Positions 8,476 through 16,392 of a DNA stretch of 16,392 bases are shown in pieces (position 1 is the stretch's first letter; every line of letters begins with the position of its first letter). The translations under genes and the position numbers were made by a program. The notes under the pieces were generated by a model. It made no database searches. It worked only from the letters and a program-made list of their open reading frames with translations, and was not told the DNA's origin. This DNA comes from Hepatocystis sp. ex Piliocolobus tephrosceles (taxonomy: Eukaryota > Apicomplexa > Aconoidasida > Haemosporida > Plasmodiidae): assembly GCA_902459845.2 (NCBI GenBank), contig CABPSV020000431.1, positions 1 to 16,392 of the forward strand, read 5' to 3'.

Positions 8476-11401
8476 CAGTAGTAGTAATAATATCGTTATG
8501 ATATATTTTTTTTATAAAACATTCATAATCAAAAATATTAAAAGGAAGTATAATATGTTTGGATTTATTTTTCATTACATTTTTACTATCCCTATTATTC
8601 ACAAATATATTTTTTTTCATCTCCTTTTGATGCATTAACTTTTTTATTACTTCTTCAGATGTATGAAAATAATGACATAGTGAGTTATTCGTTTTTATCT
8701 TTTTACCTCCAGTTTTTAATGGTAATGCTTTATTTTTTTTACAAGTAAAGAAAGAAATATAAAACTCTTGATAAATTGTGTCCACGAATTGAGCATCCGT
8801 ATTTTCATCTGTAGTAATAGCTCGACCGATTTGAGTAATATGTCCAGTTTGTACTTTGTCAATTAATACGTCATCTGAGTTACAATCTTTGTCATTTTCT
8901 TTTATCAAAATAGAACAAATAAAAATATAATAAGGAAGAGTAATCAGTTGTTTGTAATTGTTAGTATTAATATCGTTATAATTATCGACTTTATATTTTG
9001 TTTTACCACTAACAATGGTACTATTATTGTTACCAGTAGAAGTATTAACAAAACCAGTTTTATTATTTTTTTTAATTTGTTCCACTACATTTTTTGCATA
9101 TTCGTTTACAGATAGAATGTTAAACTTATTTTTACTTATATAATATATTATTGGATTTTGTTTTTGTTTTAAAAAATGTTTATCAAATTTAATTAAATAA
9201 TTGCTTGAATAATTTATATTGTAAGTTTTACAAATTTGCTCGATTTCGTTTTCGCACAGCCACATGTTAGGGTCTTTGTTAAAAGTCTACAAGTTAACGT
9301 GTGCAATATATATATATATATATAGGAGTGTTAGTGCATGTGTTACTATTTGGACAAGTAAAGCTATATCGTACAACAATAAAAAAAAAAAAATTTCTTT
9401 TACATGAAACTAAACTTGTATTTTACATAAAACTAAACTTGTGTTTTTCTTAAAACTAAATTTGTATTTGACTTTAAACCAATAATTATTACCAATATAA
9501 AAGTTATTGACTAGTTTCTTTTTATTTATCCATGCCTAAGATACAACTAAAATTTTTAAAAAAATGGTTATATACCAAAATACTTGCTTAAACACACACA
9601 TGGATGCACAGAAGCTTACTTTTTTGTTTTTCCCTAAGTTAATGTCCTTATGACTCTTATGATCAAAATTTTCATTTTTTGTTTTTAAAACCCTTAATTG
9701 TTTTGATTCAACTGTTAGCATGTCTTTACATGATTGTAAAATATGGTCACAGTTTTCGTTTATCGTTATCGTAATGTTATCAAGTTTGGGTATATCCTCG
9801 CTGTCGTTACGATTATTGTTGTGACTACTTTGGCTACTATTGTCTTTCCTATAATCATTAATAATATTAACATCTTCCTCTTTTTTATATTTTATATGTT
9901 TATTGCAATTTATCTTATCATATTGGTAACCTACAATTTTTTCATGACAACTTGGAGTAGGTAAATGTATTAAATCAAGGCCATTTACTCTTATATTCCC
10001 TTTAGTAGTAATATATTTATATCCTTTTAATTTATCTTCTTCTTTTTTTTGAATTAAGTAATCTGAAACCTTGATATAGTTATGTGGTTTAATATTTTCA
10101 CATTTTATACTCAAATAGTTTTCATCGTTAAATAAACTGATTAAAAAAAAAAAATTATGACATAAATGTTTTTTGTCTTTAAGTTTATTCAAACGGTGGT
10201 CATGTATACTACATACATATTCAACATTTTGATAAAGTTCTATATCATTATTTGTATCTTCCTTGATATGTATTATTTGTTCGTTTGTATTTGTCTTATC
10301 CTCAAAACATTGACATAACATAATACACTGAATATAATTTTGTTCATAATTATAAACAATATTATTAAAACTGTAAGGGCGTGGTAAATGTATATATTTT
10401 AATCCTGTTAATAATTCAAAAATAAAATAATAATAATTTGAAAAATAAAAAATATGAAAAACTTTATATAACGCATTCATAATAATATAAATCCATATTT
10501 CGTTTTCATTTACAGAATGACAATATAAATTTTCTTTTTTATTATTAAAAGGTAATTTTAAATCTACAAATATTAAAACCCATTTATTATTTATGTACAG
10601 TTTTACCAAATAATAATTCATTTTATTTATAACAGGAAAGTTATAATTTGTCTGTGGGTATATTAATTCGTATAGGTAATCACCTTTTGGAATTATTATT
10701 TTATTTTCTTTAATTAAACATATAATTGAATATATATATCTTAAAAACTCATTATTATGATTATTTACAATATTAACATTTCTATGTAAATAATTTTCAT
10801 ACATTATAATACACGTTTCTTTTTCTTTCTTTATTTCGTTCATATATTGTTCATTATATTTATTTAATCCATTTATATAGTGTTCATGTTGATTTAAATA
10901 ATTTTTACATTTTTCTAAATAGCTTTTATATTTATTTATGAATTTTTCTTTTACTGAAATAAATGTATTTGTTTTTTTTTTCTCAGTTGTTGTTGTTCTT
11001 GTAGATTGCTCAACATTACTATTAGTTGCACTATCACTATCGTTATCAACGTCTTTTTCTGCTAGTTGGTTATCACTATCATTACCAAAGTAGTCAATCC
11101 ATTCTTTTATTTGTTTGTCAAAAATTTTTAACGATTTCGATTTTACGTCGTAAACATCACTATGAGTGTTGTTGTGGGAAATATCACAGATGTCATCATA
11201 CGTATTAGTATTGTTATCATGGATATTAATGTTAGTAATACTCGAATCTGTATCATTTGTATTATCATTTTTTATTTCTTCTTGTTCTTTTTCATTATAT
11301 ATTTGTGATAATTTTTCAAGTACAAATTTTTTCCATAACTCAAACGCTTTCTGGTTTGTTTCGAAAATACAAATTTTGTTTTTATTAAATATGTCGTCCA
11401 T
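4739..11401 (-). CDS. Androglobin-like / calpain-like domain protein, two exons (11401-9620, 9286-4739), about 2109 aa
   Basis: Two long minus-strand frames join through a GTAAGC donor after 9620 and a TTGTAG acceptor before 9286, both phase 0. The joined protein reads GKNKK|TFNKDPNMWLCEN. The start is taken at 11401 (MDDIFNKNKICIFE); an ATG seven codons upstream is also in frame. Residues ~138-200 look helical. Residues ~248-342 match the calpain-like core of androglobin: YPQTNYNFPV, YYLVKLYINNKWVLIFVDLKLPF, the NENEIW box and ELLTGLKYIHLP. No calpain-type catalytic Cys box precedes it. In exon 2, segments at ~929-945 (HFLFIYIKNPMNNN), ~1204-1219 (KNYTLTYYDNILYYY) and ~1345-1430 (beta-rich) resemble later androglobin regions in the same order. 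The C-terminal ~185 residues are helical. Poly-Thr, Gln-rich and Cys-pentapeptide inserts interrupt it. I see no globin or IQ segment. In mammals androglobin acts in sperm flagellum formation; a role in male gametes here is inference. The calpain-like call is fairly secure; full-length androglobin kinship less so. Confidence 0.72.
5534..5644 (-). repeat. 15-bp tandem repeat encoding NNCFD/NNCFG pentapeptides
   Basis: Seven in-frame 15-base units (plus a terminal Asn-Asn) in exon 2 of the androglobin-like gene, at residues ~1809-1845. They encode NNCFD or NNCFG, with one NNSFD. As in the first gene of the window, the unit is five residues long with Cys at a fixed position. The flanks are non-repetitive. 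Confidence 0.93.
7673..7756 (-). repeat. Gln-rich EQQP repeat region
   Basis: Inside exon 2 of the androglobin-like gene (residues ~1105-1133), four-residue units EQQP/EQQS (12-base period) pass into a run of Gln with scattered Glu. It follows VNLSW and precedes ETYECDYLFLV. It lies between segments that resemble androglobin, in the part of the protein where a globin domain would be expected. Confidence 0.9.
8408..8487 (-). repeat. Trinucleotide microsatellite encoding poly-Thr
   Basis: A run of the triplet agt/gta on the plus strand, read as ACT/ACA-type Thr codons on the minus strand. It gives about 25 Thr residues with a few interruptions (Ala, Ser) in exon 2 of the androglobin-like gene (residues ~861-888). 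The tract is nearly perfect at the DNA level, so it is likely length-variable between isolates. Confidence 0.93.
9287..9619 (-). other. Intron of the androglobin-like gene, with a 3-copy ~23-bp repeat
   Basis: A 333-base intron with GTAAGC donor and TTGTAG acceptor, phase 0 on both sides. Without splicing, the upstream frame would end in a hydrophobic tail (FWYITIFLKILVVS) and the downstream frame would have no upstream part. At about 9402-9470 three imperfect ~23-base units with core aaaactaaacttgtatttt sit in tandem. A (TA)n tract lies near 9308-9323. Confidence 0.75.
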
Positions 11402-11445
11402 GATGCATATACATATACGCACATAGAATTACGTACGTACATATG

Positions 11446-11497
<52 letters not shown>

Positions 11498-11849
11498 TTT
11501 TACCACATTCGTTGGTTTATATAAATATATGTATGTATATATTTTTACATTTGCGCAAACATTTATATATTAATCTGTTATTTTTCTTTATTAAGAAAAT
11601 CAAGCTAATTTATTTCTTATTAAAGCTAATTTTTTTTTTTTTTTTTTGGTAATTTTTCTCTTTACTATATACTATATTTATTATATACTATATTTGTTAT
11701 ATACTATATTTTTTTCTTTCAACGTTTTGCCTTATAAATTCCACCGTTATATGTACATATGTAAACTATAAACTTAATAAAAAATTGAAGTTAATTTGTT
11801 AAAGGGTAAAAAAATAAAACACCAAGTTTGTACAAAATGAAAATCAAAA

Positions 11850-11887
<38 letters not shown>

Positions 11888-12156
11888 ACATCACACGTTT
11901 ACATATATGTATATGCTTACAAGCATAATTTAGAACGACTTGTAAACACATTGACAAACATCTTCGATTCCTATGTAATAAAAGAAACGCATATAGTAAT
12001 GTTTTTTAATTAATACATACTACTTTTTTTTTTTTTTTTTTGTTATAAAAACAAAAAAATAATTCCAGTTGATAACTTTTTACTTAAAGAAATATTGCAA
12101 AAAAATAAAAACAAAATAAAATTAGATAAGATCATAAAAATTATAGTAAAAAAAAG
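11402..12156. promoter_or_regulatory. Divergent intergenic region (probable bidirectional promoter)
   Basis: The androglobin-like gene (minus) and ISY1 (plus) start from opposite ends of this 755-base spacer, so both promoters must lie in it. It contains (TA)n at about 11451-11480 running into poly-T, a 16-base repeat (11664-11714), a 27-base poly-A run (11856-11882) and a poly-T run near 12025-12041. Long poly(dA:dT) tracts commonly exclude nucleosomes, so they may mark the promoter cores. No transcription-factor site can be named. Confidence 0.5.
11664..11714. repeat. 16-bp tandem repeat, about 3 copies
   Basis: Units actatatttattatat (11671) and actatatttgttatat (11687) are followed by a partial actatatttttt (11703), and preceded by another actatat at 11664. 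The repeat lies in the divergent spacer upstream of both flanking genes. Confidence 0.85.
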
Positions 12157-13474
12157 ATGGCTAGAACTGATGAAAAGGGAAAGTCGATGTTAAATCAATG
12201 GTTAAGAGTTAAAGAATTAAATGATGATAAAGCGTTTTTTAAAATACCAAAAAATGTTAATGAAGTTGAAGATTTGGAATCAGCAGTGTCATAGTAAAAA
12301 AAAAAAAAAAAATGATTAGACAAAAGAACAAAAAAAAGAGAAAATCAATAATCAAAAGAACAAAAAAAAAAAAGAAAAAAGAAAATAAACAAAAGAAAAA
12401 AAGAATAAAATATATATTAAACTTATGTTAAACTTACGTTAGACCCATATATATATATATGTATATAACACTAATTTTGTCTTAATACATGTATTGTGTT
12501 ATTTTCACTGCGTTTTTTTTTTTTTTTTTTTTTTTTACGTACACTAAAAAAAAAAGGGTATGTGTATATTATTGCATATCTGTGTTCATATATATTAATA
12601 CAAAATATGCACACTATTTATTTTTTTTTTGCTCTCTCATTCGCAGCCGTAAACACATAATCAAAGAAATATGCGCAAAAATAAGGGAAATTCAAAACTA
12701 TACTCTAAGTGATCAGCACATAAGAGAGCTAAACGATCAAATAAACAAACTAATATTCATAAAAAATAAATGGGAAATAAGAATTATAGAGGTAAATAAA
12801 AAAAAAAAAAAAATCGATTATAGATGAGCACTGGTGTTTGATCATTTTTTTTCAGAACCTGTTTATGCCTTTATATATATTTCTTTACATTTTTTCACCT
12901 ATTTTTTTTTGATTTTTTAGCTTGGAGGACCAGATTATCAAACCGAATCAAATACGTTGATTAACGCATATTGTAATTTTAAAAAATTAACAAATAAAAA
13001 TGAAAGGAATTTTTTTTTTTTGTTTGCATTATATTCGAGTATATTTACATAAATTAATTAAACGACTTGTTATAGTTCATACTTTTATGTCAGTATAAAA
13101 ATGTTTTATATTTCGTTATGTACACATATATATGTATGTACGTATGTACGCACACGCGTATATACTAATTTGTTAATTATTGTTCAGGTAGTGAACTAAA
13201 AGGGAATAACAACTACAAGTATTTTGGCGCAGCTAAAAATTTAAAAGGTGTTAAGGAGTTGCTATTCAAAGAAAACGAAGAACGGAAAAAGTTTATTTTA
13301 AAAAAGAAAAAAGAAAAAAGGAATTTAAATAAATTTGTAAATATTCATTACTTTGGTTATTGTGATGAAGAAAATGAAATGCTGTTGAAGGAAGAACTAA
13401 AAATTCAAAAAAAACTAAAAAAAAATGACTTGAAAATATTAAAAAAATTAAGGTCACTAAAAAATAATGATTAA
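12157..13474 (+). CDS. ISY1: ISY1-family pre-mRNA splicing factor, four exons, 206 aa
   Basis: Exons 12157-12293, 12647-12791, 12921-12972 and 13188-13474; all introns are GT..AG (353, 129 and 215 bases) and the phases agree. ISY1 is a Prp19-complex-associated protein of the catalytic spliceosome, near the active site around the first transesterification, so it acts in the nucleus. The N-terminus MARTDEKGKSMLNQW matches the family start MARN.EKA. Residues 47-94 (RKHIIKEICAKIREIQN, IRELNDQINKL, KWEIRI) and 95-100 (LGGPDY, the family hallmark) follow. Then comes YKYFGAAKNLKGVKELL (residues 121-137), with a basic helical tail after it. The spacer between LGGPDY and YKYFGAAK is short. The protein is somewhat shorter than the human one (about 285 aa), mostly at the C-terminus. 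The stop lies inside the last exon of the convergent YIP1-like gene. Identification is secure; the exon 3 donor (GTAATT) is the least certain boundary. Confidence 0.93.
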
Positions 13475-14858
13475 TGCAAAACAAGAATACAACAAAAATA
13501 TAGGATATGCAATTAAGTATCTTTGGCTATTCATTTGAAGGGCCTAACAAGAAAAAAAAAAAAAAAATCCAAATAAAATTAAAATGAATCAAGTTGGCAT
13601 AAAAAGGACATATTTAAGTTATATAACATATATATATATACGAAAAAAAGACGCACATGCAGATATATATATATATATATATATACGCATATGGTAGCGT
13701 ATGTTTACATAGTCATAGCAATAAAAACATTCCAATTAGTTAACATAATGATAACCTTCACAATATACAATAAATATGATTTTTTTTTTTTTAGTTACCA
13801 CTTCAAAAAACCTTGATGCCGTTAATGCTGACCATAATATACATAAAAAAGAAATACTATATCCTTTCTTCGATCTGTTCAATAACACATTTGTATACAT
13901 GTATATATGTTTACATAAATACGTACATATATATATATTTATCTATTTAAGCTATTATTTTTTTACACATTCTACTTTTTGCACAAAAAATGTGAACATT
14001 CAATTTGTTACCTTAAATTGATAATTATCGAAATCATTGACAAAATAACCAAAGGCAATAACGCATAACCCAACATACTTATCGTGCGATATAGGTCTAA
14101 TGTTGCATTCTAAAAAAAATATTTTTTTTTTTTTTAAACAAAATGTGATAAATGAGTAAATATGGGGGAAGCTTAATAAGTATAAATGCGTAAATATATA
14201 TATGTACATATGAGCGAATGTGCATATGATTCATAATAGTATTGATTTATACATATGTATGTTATTATAAGTACTTAGTGTGCAGGTTTTTATTCATTAT
14301 TTATTTTTTTTTTTTTAATCTTTTATTTGTTTTTGTTTGTTTGTTTGTTTGTTTGTTTGTTTTTTTTTTTTTTTTTTTTTTGGGTTTTTTACTTGACTCA
14401 TCATATTTAACAATAAATATATGCTTAGGCTACTAACTATCCCAATTAAATAAATAAAACTAAAAGAGGCTTTTCCGGCCTATTAAAAAAGTAAATTCCA
14501 TATGTAAATAAAATAAATATATATATTTTTTTTTGTTATAGTTATTTATATAATATTTTTTTTCATAGTTTCTATCATTTTTACTAATAATAAAATAAAT
14601 CCCAAAGATAAAACAATAATTAGAGGACCAGACAGATCGGAGTTCTCAAACAATGCGTCATCAATCCTGAGAGAGCAGGATAAATAGTGATATGTACAAT
14701 AGTGATAGTAATAATGGTAATAACACACGATGTGGTAGCACATGTAATAATGTTGCTCATTAGTAGTATAACGAATATAAAAAAAAACATATTTTATTAT
14801 GTTTTATAATGTTTTATAACATTTTATACATATGTACTGTACTTATAATACACACATG

Positions 14859-14910
<52 letters not shown>

Positions 14911-15433
14911 TAGAGTTGGTAATATATTTTTTTTATTTATTTATTTATTTATTTATTTTATTTTATTTATTTTTTTTTTTTTAACAATCAATTGAATCTA
15001 ACTTGTATATCATAAACACAGATTTCATTCTTTTTGATATCAAGTCAAAATTGATTCCAAGTTCTTCTAATAAAGGTAATTCTTCTTCTTCATCATCTTG
15101 ACTATTTTGTTCATTTGTTTTTTCATTGGTTTTATTAATATCGTTTATATTTAAATTATTAACGAATGGATTCGTAGCTACTATATTATTTTTATTATTA
15201 TTGTTGTTAGCAAAACCCAAATTTTTTTCATTTATAGGGTAATTGTAATTAAATTTATTTTCAAAAGGAGCACTAGGGATTAAATTAATAGGCCTATTAT
15301 AATTATTATCATATATTTTTTTTTTATTTATATGAATATTATTAAAATTATTTTCACCATGGAGATTATTTATATCATCAACATCATTTCTGTTACTTCC
15401 TCTGTTAATGATTTTTTGATTGTAGTAATTCAT
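13457..15433 (-). CDS. YIP1: YIP1/YIPF5-type Golgi-ER membrane protein, six exons, 286 aa
   Basis: Exons 15433-15003, 14666-14585, 14479-14393, 14109-14012, 13874-13799 and 13543-13457, with matching phases throughout. YIP1 proteins bind prenylated Rab GTPases and YIF1 and act in COPII vesicle formation between ER and Golgi. The N-terminal ~115 residues are Asn-rich and cytosolic. ELPLLEELGINFD (residues 118-130) is the family signature just before the membrane part. The DLSGP motif (154-158) opens the first of about five membrane helices (~155-171). Others fall at ~178-198, ~209-232 (with GYALLP at 214-219), ~238-258 and ~268-286. The end ALQMNSQRYLIAYP..LLY closely follows human YIPF5. Exons 2-6 are short and each encodes roughly one helix. 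The exon 1 donor (AA|GTTAGA) is non-consensus but gives the family-expected join YK|IDDALFENSDLSGP. The last 18 coding bases overlap the ISY1 coding end. Confidence 0.92.
14333..14380. repeat. (GTTT)n microsatellite plus poly-T in YIP1 intron 3
   Basis: A run of about seven gttt units followed by a long T run, within the 283-base third intron (14392-14110) of the YIP1-like gene. On the transcribed minus strand this is an A-rich (AAAC)n tract close to the donor. Confidence 0.88.
14860..14992. repeat. Simple repeats in YIP1 intron 1
   Basis: The 336-base first intron (15002-14667) contains (ctaa)n at about 14860-14872, (TA)n at about 14874-14908 and (tttA)n with poly-T at about 14930-14982. 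The last of these lies close to the donor. The other end of the intron has a clean pyrimidine-rich acceptor (CCTGCTCTCTCAG on the minus strand). Confidence 0.88.
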
Positions 15434-15646
15434 TTTTTTTGCTATCTTTGCTTATATATTAAATTTTTTTAACTGCAATGGTTTATTTATGTGTATACAT
15501 GTGCACAGATACATAGAGTTATACTGTGTTAATTAAATATTATATTTATTTTTTTTTATTTTACAAATGATGTAATTTGTAAGTTTTTATGCGGAAGTAT
15601 AATTATTTCACATTTTATTGTTTTTCCAGATTAAAAATCATAAAGG

Positions 15647-15677
<31 letters not shown>

Positions 15678-15855
15678 AGAAGAAGGAGGAGGAGAAAAAG
15701 AAGAAAGGAGAAAAGAAATAAAATCAATCAGTATTTGTATTATTTAAATTTATATTTATTTATTTAAATAAATAAATAAATATATATATATATATATATA
15801 TATACCAGCTTATGTAATTATTTATTTATTTTTTTTTTTATTTTTTGCTTAAATT
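15434..15855. other. A+T-rich spacer upstream of YIP1 and of a possible next gene
   Basis: No gene is supported. The stretch holds a 29-base poly-A run (15647-15675) continuing into a purine-only tract of gaa/gga units to about 15721. Short (ttta)/(aaat) repeats at 15750-15780 and (TA)n at about 15780-15804 follow. The minus-strand side must contain the YIP1 promoter. If the candidate gene starting at 15856 is real, this is a divergent promoter region. Confidence 0.6.
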
Positions 15856-16322
15856 ATGATAAAAACAGAAGCACATGTTGCCTCGAATGTACGTATATAT
15901 ATAATACGTGATATTATTTTGAAAAAGTTAATTTTACGTTTTTTTTTTTTTTCATATTTTTTTCACTTTTTTTTCACCTTTTTTTTTTTTTTTTTTTTTT
16001 TTTGACTTATATTTTTCTTCATTAGAAATGAAAATAAAAAAAAATTTATATTATATCCATACATATGTATTATATATATACATATGTATTATTATATATA
16101 TATATATATATACATTCATTTATTGCTTATTTAGTGACTTTCAACTTTGATCTTATTTAATTTTTTTGCTTTTTACCCTTCTTTCGTTATATATATATAT
16201 ATATATTGTTATTTGTTTTTTTTTTAACTTCACTAGATTGAATTTAACGAAAAAAGAGAAAAAGTTTTTAAAAAATGCAGAGCCTAATGCTTTACCTTTT
16301 TTTGGTATAATCATAAACTTAC

Positions 16323-16392
<70 letters not shown>
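15856..16392 (+). CDS. Possible start of a plus-strand gene, two exons, running off the window
   Basis: A good acceptor (poly-T then TTCACTAG, AG at 16235-16236) is followed by an open frame. It reads LNLTKKEKKFLKNAEPNALP, then FFGIIINLP and poly-Lys, to the window end. This is much more protein-like than the surrounding spacer. A phase-compatible first exon could be 15856-15926, beginning MIKTEAHVASN and ending at an AA|GTTAAT donor. That join gives RDIILKK|LNLTKKEKK. Another donor (GTACGT after 15888) exists but has the wrong phase unless a further exon intervenes. The second exon may itself end at GTATAA (16305) before the poly-A run, which would avoid a poly-Lys tract. I do not recognise the protein. 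The exon at 16237 is the better supported part. Confidence 0.32.
16324..16392. repeat. 69-base poly-A run at the window edge
   Basis: Uninterrupted A from 16324 to the last base. It is the longest homopolymer in the window. It either continues beyond the window or marks a contig edge where assembly stopped. Confidence 0.95.

Noticed and set aside
8399..8638. Poly-Ser plus-strand frame
   Set aside because: Antisense reading of the poly-Thr microsatellite in the androglobin-like gene.
9245..9265. ATG at 9265 as a gene start (MWLCENE)
   Set aside because: The frame stays open upstream to a splice acceptor in phase with the upstream exon, so this Met is internal.
11402..11422. ATG at 11422 as start of the androglobin-like gene
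   Set aside because: The extra seven residues (MRICICI) come from an A+T-rich repeat-like leader. The ATG at 11401 begins a normal sequence, although the longer start cannot be excluded.
12489..12646. First half of a plus-strand 112-codon frame as a separate gene
   Set aside because: Only the part from 12647 is coding (ISY1 exon 2); the upstream half translates intron poly-T and spacer.
13776..14021. 81-codon plus-strand frame
   Set aside because: It lies opposite YIP1 exon 5 and adjacent introns, whose minus-strand reading matches the YIP1 family.

Overview
The window looks like nuclear DNA of a malaria parasite (Plasmodium). The base composition is extremely A+T-rich. Spacers are full of (TA)n, poly-A and poly-T. 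The proteins carry Asn/Lys-rich low-complexity inserts, and the introns are short GT..AG introns ending in pyrimidine tracts. The species was not determined. Two spliced genes are recognisable by family: ISY1 (spliceosome) and a YIP1/YIPF5-type Golgi membrane protein. A third, very large gene resembles androglobin, a calpain-related protein.

Layout from left to right. (1) The 3' part of a plus-strand gene of unknown function (1-1712), with a 16-unit Cys-containing pentapeptide repeat. (2) A small plus-strand Asn-rich gene of unknown function (2435-3277). (3) A 1.46 kb A+T-rich convergent spacer with a local duplication and a 56-base poly-T run. (4) A minus-strand gene (11401-4739) of two exons joined by a 333-base intron, predicting about 2109 residues with a calpain-like core. 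(5) A 755-base divergent spacer. (6) ISY1 on the plus strand, four exons (12157-13474), 206 residues. (7) YIP1-like gene on the minus strand, six exons (15433-13457), 286 residues; its last 18 coding bases overlap the last 18 coding bases of ISY1. (8) A spacer, then a possible two-exon start of another plus-strand gene that runs into a 69-base poly-A run at the window end.

The genes do not form a pathway. They are separately transcribed eukaryotic genes: gene 2 and the androglobin-like gene converge, the androglobin-like gene and ISY1 diverge, and ISY1 and YIP1 converge with overlapping coding ends. The most interesting items are the androglobin-like protein, which has the calpain-type parts but no globin or IQ segment that I can see, and the tail-to-tail coding overlap of ISY1 and YIP1. 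Exon boundaries were derived by hand from reading frame, splice-site dinucleotides, phase and remembered family sequences. They have not been checked against transcripts.
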